DNA from: a virus
Direction: 5' to 3' (one strand)
Length of the DNA: 64,000 nucleotides
IMG/VR virus record: IMGVR_UViG_3300025154_000073
Span: 1-64,000 of that record
The notes beneath the pieces are model-generated. The model saw nothing but the letters and a program-made list of their open reading frames with translations, ran no database searches and was not told the DNA's origin. The translations under genes and the position numbers were made by a program. Positions 40,961-47,868 of the stretch are shown here, piece after piece. Positions within the stretch are counted from its first letter, which is position 1. Each line of letters starts with the position of its first letter.

Positions 40961-41691
40961 GAATGCGCCTGATGGTGATTGAAGGCGCGCCCTCAGTATA
41001 GCAATTCTTTATGTCAGAGTGGGTTTCTGTGTAAATCGTCCAACTTTGCGGGTATCCATATTTTTCTAGGCTTCCCGTAAATCGCGTGAAAGAATTTCCC
41101 TTTTACGCCTAAATCTTTGCATTTTGGATTTTCTTTCAACTTCTCGACAACGTGTTTTTTCATGTCATCTTTAATCTCGGCTTCGAGCTTCTTGATGTTC
41201 TCGTCAACATCTTCGGATTTGCCAGAGAACTCGGCTTCAATTTCAAGTTTGCGTTGCGCGATTTGGGCGTACACATCTTTGGTCTGTTGTTCGATTTCTG
41301 CTTGCAAAGCCCGTTTCTGGATTACAAGAGCCTCAGTTGCGATGTTTTCGTTTTCTCGTTTCTTAGCCACAATTGCTTGGCGTTGTTTCTCAATATCCGT
41401 AAACTTAGCCATTAGTTCTGTGCGTTGTCGGTCTATTTCTGCAAGCGCGATCTTGAATTCTTCCGGTACGACGATCTCCGCGATTTCCTTGTCAACATCC
41501 GCGTTGAACGCATTGATAGCCGCACGAGTCTTTGCTTCAAGTTCGGACGCCTGTTTCATCCCGTTACTGACAACAATCTCAATTTCGGCAGGAATCTTAA
41601 CTTCGTCAAGAAGTTTGCTTTTGTCAAGTTCGAGCAAATCTTTTTGTGCGTGGAACTCAGCAAGCAGGTCTAACTTTTGTTCGATTTCCAT
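40956..41691 (-). CDS. Coiled-coil protein with apparent +1 frameshift
   Basis: The zero frame codes 225 residues, mostly a long coiled coil (KRALQAEIEQQTKDVYAQIA), and stops at 41014. Past the run AAAAGGGAAA at 41095-41104 the +1 frame is open and protein-like (SFTRFTGSLEKYGYPQSW ... TEGAPSITIRRIQ) and ends at 40956-40958, inside a boundary palindrome as other genes here do. So the natural C-terminus is probably the +1 frame. The shift could be programmed or a sequencing or mutational indel. Start ATG 41691 follows AGGAG. Confidence 0.65.
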
Positions 41692-41704
41692 TTTTATTTT
41701 CTCC

Positions 41705-41723
41705 TAAATACACGGTGTTTTCT
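41705..41723. promoter_or_regulatory. Boundary palindrome copy 13 (TAAATACACGGTGTTTTCT)
   Basis: Upstream of the coiled-coil gene's ribosome site and downstream of candidate RNA C. Confidence 0.75.
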
Positions 41724-41724
41724 C

Positions 41725-42579
41725 AAGATACTGCCCCGCCGCTCTGCAACCTTTCGCCAGAAACTTCAACATCGCGAGCAGATATTCGGACACGGCGGGG
41801 ATGAAATCGGGCGGGAGGCGCGGGGAAAACTTAATTTCCACTCCATAATTCACTCATTCTCGGCTCGGATTGCTCCGCCGCCCGATATTCATTTGGTAAA
41901 GGTTGAGGCGGGACACGTGGGCTAGGACACAGCCCGCCTCCGATCTTATGTGCAGGCACATGTTTTATCGTTGTTACCTAGTCTGCGCCGGATTTTATTA
42001 CCGGCCTCTTTTGATAAAATATTGAAGTAAAGTTGCTGTCTCTCCAAGCTGTCAAGCCTTCTGTCTAATGCTCTATTGGTTGTACTGGGCTTTCTCTACC
42101 GCAATTACACCTCAGCAATCGGGGCGGCATACTTCTGTCACAGTTGCGCCGCATTCATCGTATCTATTGTGACAATGAAAAATCTTATAAGGGTTCTGCC
42201 CAGCCGTCCTGCTTCTCAGTCAGGCTTGCGCCACCGGCTTACACATGTTTGTTATCTGTGCGTGCGGTACAGGGACCGGCTGGGGTGCTCTAAAACGAGT
42301 ATCGGTTCGGTATTTAGCCTGCCGATATTGTTATCGTCCACTCGTAATATTCTGTTTGCCCCGCCGCCAGTTAAGCCTAACTGATTTCACCGACTGGACA
42401 GCAACGACGGGGACTTTGATCGTGGAGAAGTCTGCTAATCAGGCTTCAAGCGGATAAAGGAGATACCGAAAACCGCCTTAGAACTTCTCCATTGAACAGG
42501 GCTACCCGTTCAATAAATATATCTTATCACAGTCTTGAAAAAGTACATTAATATAAGCTAAGAATTGCCTAATTTTCGG
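41725..42579 (-). ncRNA. Candidate large structured non-coding RNA C (about 850 nt)
   Basis: No supportable gene. Many stems read on the - strand: GAGGCGGG/CCCGCCTC (41905-41912 with 41933-41940), GCCGG/CCGGC (41987-41991 with 42001-42005), ATGTGC/GCACAT at 41948-41961, TGTCACA/TGTGACA (42136-42142 with 42168-42174), a GGC-GCAA-GCC tetraloop stem at 42223-42232, and a hairpin at 42491-42514. It starts at the stop codon of the gene at 42580 with AACACTTAG. The length is in the range of giant ornate phage RNAs such as GOLLD; I cannot confirm a match. Confidence 0.6.
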
Positions 42580-43032
42580 CTAAGTGTTTCTATATATTTC
42601 TCTTTTATCCGATTTTATGGTGAAATCCAGGATTATATGCAGGGCATCAGAAAGGCATATCCCTACGAACCATTGACCGAATTTATCGGGCAAGTGCGCG
42701 GGAAGTCCGAGGTAATTTAGTATAAGTATGGGCAACGCCAGGTATCCTACGCGCAATACTGTACCAAAAAAGATGCTGTGAGATATTACGCTTCGATGTT
42801 TAACGATTTTAGAGTAGGGTAGCCAAAATACGCGCCATGCAAGAGATAGAGGTTTACCAATTATGGGGATTCGCCTGAGATGGTGAAGTCCCAAAAAACC
42901 CTCGTCAATATCCAAGTCCGGCGAGAGGATTAATCCAGACAGGATTCCAACGGTAAGGGCTGGCTCGAAAGCACAAACGCTTCCTAAAGCCAGCCCGATT
43001 GTAGTCATTGAATGCGTTTTTCCAGAAGGCAA
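42580..43032 (-). CDS. DUF2227-like metal-binding membrane hydrolase
   Basis: A 150-residue protein: SGKTHS at 3-8, ILSPDLDIDEG, HRSVISHSIFFG and DALHIILDF. His/Asp pairs and hydrophobic helices fit the DUF2227 (YdjM-type) membrane metal proteins. It ends in AAC ACT TAG as does the gene before candidate RNA B. Confidence 0.7.
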   Translation of the reverse strand: MPSGKTHSMTTIGLALGSVCAFEPALTVGILSGLILSPDLDIDEGFLGLHHLRRIPIIGKPLSLAWRVFWLPYSKIVKHRSVISHSIFFGTVLRVGYLALPILILNYLGLPAHLPDKFGQWFVGICLSDALHIILDFTIKSDKREIYRNT

Positions 43033-43035
43033 ATT

Positions 43036-43233
43036 CTACTCACTCAATCCATATTTGAAAAATAGAACCAAAAACAACACAACCAGGATAACTAGAATCT
43101 GGATGAGCAGAACACCCGCCGCGATTGTTCTTCGAGCCAGTTCTATCTGCTCATCAGTCCATTCGGGAATGCTTGGCTTTACGGGGACTGCGTATAGATG
43201 CCCGTCAGAAGTTCTAAAGTAGTCGTATTTCAT
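43036..43233 (-). CDS. Small membrane protein
   Basis: A 65-residue protein with one C-terminal membrane segment (AAGVLLIQILVILVVLFLVL). The soluble N-terminus is about 35 residues. It is ATGA-coupled to the SH3 protein. Confidence 0.6.
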   Translation of the reverse strand: MKYDYFRTSDGHLYAVPVKPSIPEWTDEQIELARRTIAAGVLLIQILVILVVLFLVLFFKYGLSE

Positions 43234-43568
43234 TTTTCACCACACAGATATTTGGCACGAACGACGCCCGATCCGCCTTCAAAAGTTATCCGATACCACA
43301 TATTGCCATTTACGTCATACAGTTTCTCAATTATCTCGACTGGCGTTCCGTCCGCAAAAGGCTCTTCGCGAACTAAAGGGAAAGACGTACCCGCGCCTGT
43401 GCGGATGTTCAACCCGTAAGAACCACAAACCACCATTTCAACCATTGGTTTGACTGTTTGTTTGGCAGTTCCTCCAAACTGTGAACTATTAGCACTTTTG
43501 GGCAACGTTGAGGCAACCCCGCAAGCCAGGGAAGTAAGAATTAACAAGACCATCAATCGGTTCATCAT
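43230..43568 (-). CDS. SH3b-domain lipoprotein
   Basis: A 112-residue protein. The N-terminus (LMVLLILTSLAC) is a lipoprotein signal with a lipobox Cys at residue 16. The rest is a bacterial SH3 domain: GLNIRTGAGTSFPLVREE, then WYRITFEGGSGVVRAKYL. It would sit in the host membrane and may bind cell-wall polymers, perhaps in superinfection exclusion. Such proteins are common in Chloroflexota. Confidence 0.7.
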   Translation of the reverse strand: MMNRLMVLLILTSLACGVASTLPKSANSSQFGGTAKQTVKPMVEMVVCGSYGLNIRTGAGTSFPLVREEPFADGTPVEIIEKLYDVNGNMWYRITFEGGSGVVRAKYLCGEK

Positions 43569-43864
43569 ATTTTGCCTGTTTTCAATTTTGAATGGTTTAC
43601 TCGTTTGCTGTTAGCGCGTTCCACTAACCACTCCGCCAATACAGGTTTCCAACTCTCCCAAGCGTCAGGGTTGTTGGTTTTGCTGATTGTGCAAACGGTC
43701 AGAGGATATTTACCGCGTTTTACGATCACAATTGAACGTGGAGGACTACCAACTGCAAACCAGCGCAAGTCTTTCCAGTCGCCAATGTGGGCTTCGCTGG
43801 CTATCTCGGTTAGCAGTTGTGTTTCTCGAACCTTTGGGATGGGCAAGGCAATGGGTGTTTGCAC
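43565..43864 (-). CDS. Small hypothetical protein
   Basis: A 99-residue basic protein with DWKDLRWFAVGSPPRSIVIV in the middle and a Lys-rich end. No family recognised. ATGA-coupled to the SH3 lipoprotein. Confidence 0.6.
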   Translation of the reverse strand: MQTPIALPIPKVRETQLLTEIASEAHIGDWKDLRWFAVGSPPRSIVIVKRGKYPLTVCTISKTNNPDAWESWKPVLAEWLVERANSKRVNHSKLKTGKI

Positions 43865-43878
43865 TACTAATTCCGTTG

Positions 43879-44568
43879 TTAGTTCCCATTGCCGCGAGTT
43901 TTTGTTTTGTTTGCAATCGCCTCGAATTCGTCAATTGCCTTATTCTGACCCATTTGCGCGCCTTTTTCGCCGTACAAACGAGCAAGCTCTGCGTTTCTGC
44001 CCTTCATCACAATTTTCTCGCCTTCGATTTCGGCAGTACGCTTATCCCTTGTTAGTTTCCTTGTTTGTTCCCTAAAATCGCGCTCCAGAGCCGCATCGGG
44101 GTCGTTTCGTCTGTATTGCCAGTCCGCGTAAAGGTGTCCGCCCGCTAACACAAAGATGCAAACAACCGCTAATAAACCTAAATACACTTCCATATTTGGG
44201 ATGGTCAGTAAATATGCCATATCGCTCTGGGCTATTTCGATTGTCGCTCCCGCTAACATGGTCAACACGGAAGCCGAGAGGGTCAAATATACCATCGTGT
44301 TTGCAATTGACTCTTGTTTGTTTGTGTTAGTTCTGCCATCGTCAATTGGGTCTGCTTCATATTCCCGCCAACGCCAATAAAGATAACCTCCCTCCATCAA
44401 ACAAACGCCTAAGGCGGGAAGCCATAATGCCCACTTGGGAGCAAACGTTCCAACTAAAAAATATGTTTGCGTGCTACTAACACCCAGAATAACTACCGTC
44501 ATCCAATGGTCAACCAAAAAACGACCAAACCTTACCGCTTGTATTTTTGCTTTTTCTAAGGCGTCCAT
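43879..44568 (-). CDS. Membrane protein with cytosolic tail
   Basis: A 229-residue protein. Four hydrophobic segments lie in the first 150 residues (MTVVILGVSSTQTYFLVG, ALWLPALGVCLMEGGYLY, NTMVYLTLSASVLTMLAG, MEVYLGLLAVVCIFVLAG). A charged helical tail follows. Start ATG 44568 has GGAGG upstream and overlaps the preceding stop. Possible role in membrane defence or signalling. Confidence 0.6.
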   Translation of the reverse strand: MDALEKAKIQAVRFGRFLVDHWMTVVILGVSSTQTYFLVGTFAPKWALWLPALGVCLMEGGYLYWRWREYEADPIDDGRTNTNKQESIANTMVYLTLSASVLTMLAGATIEIAQSDMAYLLTIPNMEVYLGLLAVVCIFVLAGGHLYADWQYRRNDPDAALERDFREQTRKLTRDKRTAEIEGEKIVMKGRNAELARLYGEKGAQMGQNKAIDEFEAIANKTKTRGNGN

Positions 44569-44789
44569 CATTCCTCCGTCTGTTTCCAAGTGCTGTTTGG
44601 GATTACTATGTTTCGAACTCCATCATGCTCCAGAAGTCCATCTGTTTCCAAGCTATCAAGAAGATACTTCATCACTGACTTTGAGGTTATCTTGCAAGCC
44701 ATCATAATTTCATCATACGATGGACTGTTGCCGTTGTGTTTCTTTTTGTAATCAATGACGAATTTTATGATTCTACTTTTATCAAACAT
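44568..44789 (-). CDS. LexA-like winged-helix DNA-binding protein
   Basis: A 73-residue protein like the DNA-binding part of LexA: IKFVIDYKKKHNGNSPSYDE then a recognition helix KITSKSVMKYLLDSLETDG and a wing (GLLEHDGVRNIVI). No peptidase domain follows. It is the first gene after the divergent promoters, so it is a candidate repressor or activator of the palindromes found there. Confidence 0.65.
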   Translation of the reverse strand: MFDKSRIIKFVIDYKKKHNGNSPSYDEIMMACKITSKSVMKYLLDSLETDGLLEHDGVRNIVIPNSTWKQTEE

Positions 44790-44816
44790 ACTCGCTCCTT
44801 AGTGAACTTTCGTTCT

Positions 44817-44845
44817 ATTCTAATTCCAAAGACTCCAGCCGTCAA
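44817..44845 (-). promoter_or_regulatory. Leftward early promoter
   Basis: TTGACG (44840-44845), 17-bp spacer, TAGAAT (44817-44822) on the - strand. It drives the winged-helix gene and the early block. A boundary palindrome abuts its upstream side. Confidence 0.7.
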
Positions 44846-44846
44846 G

Positions 44847-44865
44847 GGAAAACACGGTGTTTATT
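44847..44865. promoter_or_regulatory. Boundary palindrome copy 14 between divergent promoters (GGAAAACACGGTGTTTATT)
   Basis: Core AAAACACGGTGTTT is intact. It starts 1 base upstream of the leftward -35 and lies 38 bases upstream of the rightward -35, an operator-like position. Confidence 0.75.
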
Positions 44866-44903
44866 GCTATTCCAAACACTAATAAATTTCTCATATAAAA
44901 CCC

Positions 44904-44931
44904 TTGCGCTTTTCCTTATATCGTATATACT
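44904..44931 (+). promoter_or_regulatory. Rightward promoter with embedded palindrome
   Basis: TTGCGC (44904-44909), 16-bp spacer, TATACT (44926-44931). The region contains TATATCGTATA (44917-44927), the same core as at 39220-39230. Confidence 0.6.
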
Positions 44932-44951
44932 TATGGAAAGGATAAAAAAAG

Positions 44952-45323
44952 ATGATAGCTGTGATTAAATATGACGGAAAAAAGATTTTTGAAAAGTTTA
45001 TGCGAATGGGCGCGGCATCCAGTATGCCCAAGATTCGCAAATGGCTCAGGACGGAGGAGAACATAACCGTCTCCCAGATGGGTCCAATCTGGGCAATGTG
45101 GAAGTACGCCACCCAGAACCCGGAAGAAGCGTTTCCCCTCTACAAGGTTTGGCACTTTGAGTATTGGTCAAACGTGAGTGTTATGGGAAAGATAATCGAC
45201 TCAAACGCAACCTTTGAATCCTTCTTAAAGGATTGCCAGTATAGAATCAAAAAATCTGGCGATTCAATAATGAGCAAAACCGCATATAAAAGGTTTTGTA
45301 ATAAGTATGGTCTTGAGGAGTAA
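44952..45323 (+). CDS. First gene of the rightward block, hypothetical
   Basis: A 123-residue basic protein (KIRKWLRTEENITVSQMGPI; KDCQYRIKKSGDSIMSKTAY). AAAGGAT precedes the ATG. Helical with a possible DNA-binding character. No family recognised. Confidence 0.6.
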   Translation: MIAVIKYDGKKIFEKFMRMGAASSMPKIRKWLRTEENITVSQMGPIWAMWKYATQNPEEAFPLYKVWHFEYWSNVSVMGKIIDSNATFESFLKDCQYRIKKSGDSIMSKTAYKRFCNKYGLEE

Positions 45324-45333
45324 AGAGGGTAGT

Positions 45334-45669
45334 ATGCCTAAATACGATCTAATTGAAGCGGAGATACAATGGTGCGAGACACATCGCAATCCTGATGATC
45401 CTGAGCAAACGATCTACCAAGATGGTTTTGTTGCTGGTTTATATCAGGCACTTTGGCTAATGAAAAGTAGACAAACAAACGAAAATTACATTCCGAAAGA
45501 TAAAGATGCCGTTATTCACCCAGATTGGTATTCTCTCGCGCTTTTGAAGCGCATTGAATTAACCAATTCGCAAATTGATACTCTGTTGAAAAATGAGTTG
45601 TCAACGAGAAGCAGAAAAAAAGTGTTGCAATATTTTAGGGCGCGCAAAAAGCCCCGCAAAGGAAATTAA
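45334..45669 (+). CDS. Small hypothetical protein
   Basis: A 111-residue protein. The ATG at 45334 follows AGAGGG. Segment EAEIQWCETHRNPDDPEQTI and a basic end (SRKKVLQYFRARKKPRKGN). Unknown function. Confidence 0.6.
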   Translation: MPKYDLIEAEIQWCETHRNPDDPEQTIYQDGFVAGLYQALWLMKSRQTNENYIPKDKDAVIHPDWYSLALLKRIELTNSQIDTLLKNELSTRSRKKVLQYFRARKKPRKGN

Positions 45670-45823
45670 ATGAAAAAATTCAAAGCCGTGCCAGTGGCAC
45701 ACAGTAAAGATGATTTGGGCGGGTACAGGCGGGCATGCGGGGTGGTGTGAATTGGAAAAGTATTGGGTGGCACTTCGCCAGTAACGCAAACCGTTCTACC
45801 GCACTTGCAAACAAAGGAGTCTT
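45670..45823. other. Intergenic stretch with cassette-like leader
   Basis: A weak 26-codon frame (45670-45750) is the only coding candidate. The end has CGCAAACCGTTC, which recurs before the gene at 46205 and, inverted, beside 28785. Confidence 0.35.
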
Positions 45824-46087
45824 ATGACTAAGAAATTGAAACTTGAGAATACAGAGCGTGGCTTTGCTAGGTCAGATTTTGATGACCTATATGGTAGTCA
45901 TTGCTCAATTCAGGAAAGTAGCCTTGCCACAGATAATGCAATCTGGCTTGGCGTGCATGAAGGTTCGGCGCAATATGACAATAAAGAAAGTTCTCGTATG
46001 CACTTGAATCAAGAACAAGTAGCGTCATTGCTCCCGCTTTTGGAGCGTTTTGTGAAAACTGGTCGCCTTCAAACGAGAAGGCGATAG
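45824..46087 (+). CDS. Cassette-like conserved protein
   Basis: An 87-residue protein. ERGFARSDFDDLYGSHCSIQ, ESSLATDNAIWLGVHEG and SRMHLNQEQVASLLPLLERF match a frequent metagenomic family found as stand-alone cassettes. Function unknown. GGAGTC precedes the ATG. Confidence 0.65.
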   Translation: MTKKLKLENTERGFARSDFDDLYGSHCSIQESSLATDNAIWLGVHEGSAQYDNKESSRMHLNQEQVASLLPLLERFVKTGRLQTRRR

Positions 46088-46204
46088 AACACGGCGTGCA
46101 ACGGATTTGCTTTACGGGCTGGCAAAATCGGGAGCAATGACACAATCCGCAAACCGCTCACGCAAACCGTTCGGCGGACACGCCCAACGCCCAGAAGGAG
46201 AAAA
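46088..46204. repeat. attC-like imperfect palindrome
   Basis: The left part GCGTGCAACGGATTTG is partly complementary to CACAATCCGC...CTCACGC on the right. GCCCAAC (RYYYAAC) stands near the end. Resembles an integron cassette junction; pairing is imperfect. Confidence 0.35.
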
Positions 46205-46432
46205 ATGTTAGAACTGTTTTTGTCTGCTCTCGAAGATCAACTAGGTCTTATTGTAGACCCTCCATTAGCTCCTATTGCCCGCATGGGTATTATCAGCCAA
46301 GAAATCACCCGCATAACATCCAGCGGGCTAACAAAGCGTGCAGCGGATGTGCTGGAAGTCTGCGATAATTTCAAGAAAGCACGCGATGGTAAATGTTTCA
46401 ACTGCGGTCACGCGGAATCCGTACACCGCTAG
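46205..46432 (+). CDS. Cassette-like small protein
   Basis: A 75-residue protein with a helical start and a CFNCGHAESVH zinc-like end. GLTKRAADV is encoded by GGCTAACAAAGCGTGCAGCG, an attC-like half shared with the gene at 28534. GGAG precedes the ATG. Confidence 0.55.
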   Translation: MLELFLSALEDQLGLIVDPPLAPIARMGIISQEITRITSSGLTKRAADVLEVCDNFKKARDGKCFNCGHAESVHR

Positions 46433-46458
46433 CGCAATCTGTTGACGTGGTACAATAA

Positions 46459-46477
46459 AGAAAACACGGTGTTTACT
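46459..46477. promoter_or_regulatory. Boundary palindrome copy 15 (AGAAAACACGGTGTTTACT)
   Basis: Perfect consensus, ending exactly at the base before the ATG at 46478. Confidence 0.85.
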
Positions 46478-46681
46478 ATGAACATAACCCTTGACATTAA
46501 AACCTTGAGAAAATTGGCGAATAAGAACTACACGCCTCTTATGGAAATAAATTTTGAGAACGACGAGGAAATTAAGTTTATTTACTTAGAGCCTGATTAC
46601 GGAATGTGGGCACAAAAAGAATATGTATATCAGGACTTCGAGACTGGACTAAAAGAGGAAATACTCAGACTTGGCAAATGA
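46478..46681 (+). CDS. Small protein started by the palindrome
   Basis: A 67-residue acidic protein (MNITLDIKTLRKLANKNYTP). The ATG follows the boundary element with no spacer. Its end overlaps the terminase small subunit by 11 nt. Unknown function. Confidence 0.6.
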   Translation: MNITLDIKTLRKLANKNYTPLMEINFENDEEIKFIYLEPDYGMWAQKEYVYQDFETGLKEEILRLGK

Positions 46682-47195
46682 ACAATACTCAGAGGTCTAC
46701 AAGATTAAGTGTAGAGCCATCTGGTATGACAATGGCTGTCCAAGCCCTAGAAAATTGGAAGAACTGAAAATACTACCTCCCGACGAATTGGGAAGGACTG
46801 TAAGAACCAGTGAACTGAAACACTGGATTTTTGATGGGGATTGGACTCAGTGGAAAGATGTGATGGACTCTGAGGTCGCCACGCGGACAGAAGAAGAACT
46901 TTTAGGTCGCAAGGTTGCTGTCATCAAAGAGCAACTGGAGCAGACTAAAGTTATACGCAACGCCGCATATCAAAATATAAAAGACGGTAAGTTTGATAGC
47001 TCTGCCTCTGCTGTGAATGCGTTTTTCAAAGCATCCGAAGCCGAACGAGGACTGATGCAAATCGAGAAGGTCATTGAAGATTTGGCTAAACGTCAGACAT
47101 CAGACCTACAAAACGAATTCAAAGAGTTGGCAGAACGCGCAGGGGCGACAACCGTTGAGGCAGAGGATATAACAGAGGAAAAAGAAGATGAATAA
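46671..47195 (+). CDS. terS: Terminase small subunit-like
   Basis: A 174-residue protein starting at TTG (46671). The N-terminal part (YKIKCRAIWYDNGCPSPRKL, then TSELKHWIFDGDWTQWKD) reads as a DNA-binding HTH domain; the rest is helical, suited to ring assembly. It is upstream of the large terminase. A methyltransferase lies between. Its stop touches the palindrome at 47196. Confidence 0.65.
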   Translation: MANEQYSEVYKIKCRAIWYDNGCPSPRKLEELKILPPDELGRTVRTSELKHWIFDGDWTQWKDVMDSEVATRTEEELLGRKVAVIKEQLEQTKVIRNAAYQNIKDGKFDSSASAVNAFFKASEAERGLMQIEKVIEDLAKRQTSDLQNEFKELAERAGATTVEAEDITEEKEDE

Positions 47196-47214
47196 AGAAA
47201 ACACGGTGTTTACT
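47196..47214. promoter_or_regulatory. Boundary palindrome copy 16 (AGAAAACACGGTGTTTACT)
   Basis: Perfect consensus. It starts at the base after the TAA stop (47193-47195) and ends 3 bases before the ATG of the next gene (47218). Confidence 0.85.
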
Positions 47215-47217
47215 CCA

Positions 47218-47868
47218 ATGAGGATTTTGATAGCGTGTGAAGAAAGCCAGGCGGTTGCGATTGCTTTTAGAGAATTGGGTCACGAAGCGTACTCATGCGA
47301 CCTGTATCCTTGTTCCGGCGGTCATCCTGAATGGCACTTACAACAAGACGTGAAACCGTTATTGCGTCAGTATTGGGATATGATTATCGCCCACCCAACT
47401 TGCAGATATTTGACCAATAGTGGAGTTTGCCATCTGTACGTTGGCAAGCGTAAAGAAAACGGAAATTTTCAGCCGCGATGGGAGAGCATGCGGGAAGGCG
47501 TAGAGTTTTTCAATTTGTTTTTAGACCTTCCGCATATTCCAAAGGTTGCAATTGAAAATCCTATAATGCACGCCTACGCAAGAGAGATTGTTAAATCTCC
47601 ATACACACAAATAATCCAGCCATGGATGTTTGGACACATGGAGCAAAAGGCAACTTGCTTGTGGTTGAAAGGTTTGCCAAAGTTGGAAGAAACTGATAAC
47701 GTCCACGAACAAATGATGGGGTTGCCGGATAAACAAAGACAACGATTGTACTACCTTCCACCTGGACCTGAAAGAGAAAAGGAGCGAAGCAAAACATTTC
47801 TTGGAATTGCTCGCGCTATGGCGGAACAATGGGGCAACGGCATTAATCGAACCTCAATGGAGTTATAA
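47218..47868 (+). CDS. DNA cytosine methyltransferase-like protein
   Basis: A 216-residue protein: ILIACEESQAVAIAFRELGH (AdoMet-binding, residues 3-22), PTCRYLTNSG in place of the PCQ..S catalytic loop and AIENPIMHAY plus PWMFGHMEQKATCLWLKGL. These mark a frequent phage family related to C5 methyltransferases. The catalytic Cys is in HPTCRYL. It may modify phage DNA. Confidence 0.7.
   Translation: MRILIACEESQAVAIAFRELGHEAYSCDLYPCSGGHPEWHLQQDVKPLLRQYWDMIIAHPTCRYLTNSGVCHLYVGKRKENGNFQPRWESMREGVEFFNLFLDLPHIPKVAIENPIMHAYAREIVKSPYTQIIQPWMFGHMEQKATCLWLKGLPKLEETDNVHEQMMGLPDKQRQRLYYLPPGPEREKERSKTFLGIARAMAEQWGNGINRTSMEL

Noticed and set aside
41117-41707. 196-codon + frame opposite the coiled-coil gene
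   Set aside because: Ser/Phe-rich antisense of a charged coiled coil; no ribosome site; it would run against the block.
45670-45750. 26-codon frame MKKFKAVPVAHSKDDLGGYR...
   Set aside because: Too short, no second evidence; overlaps the cassette-like leader.
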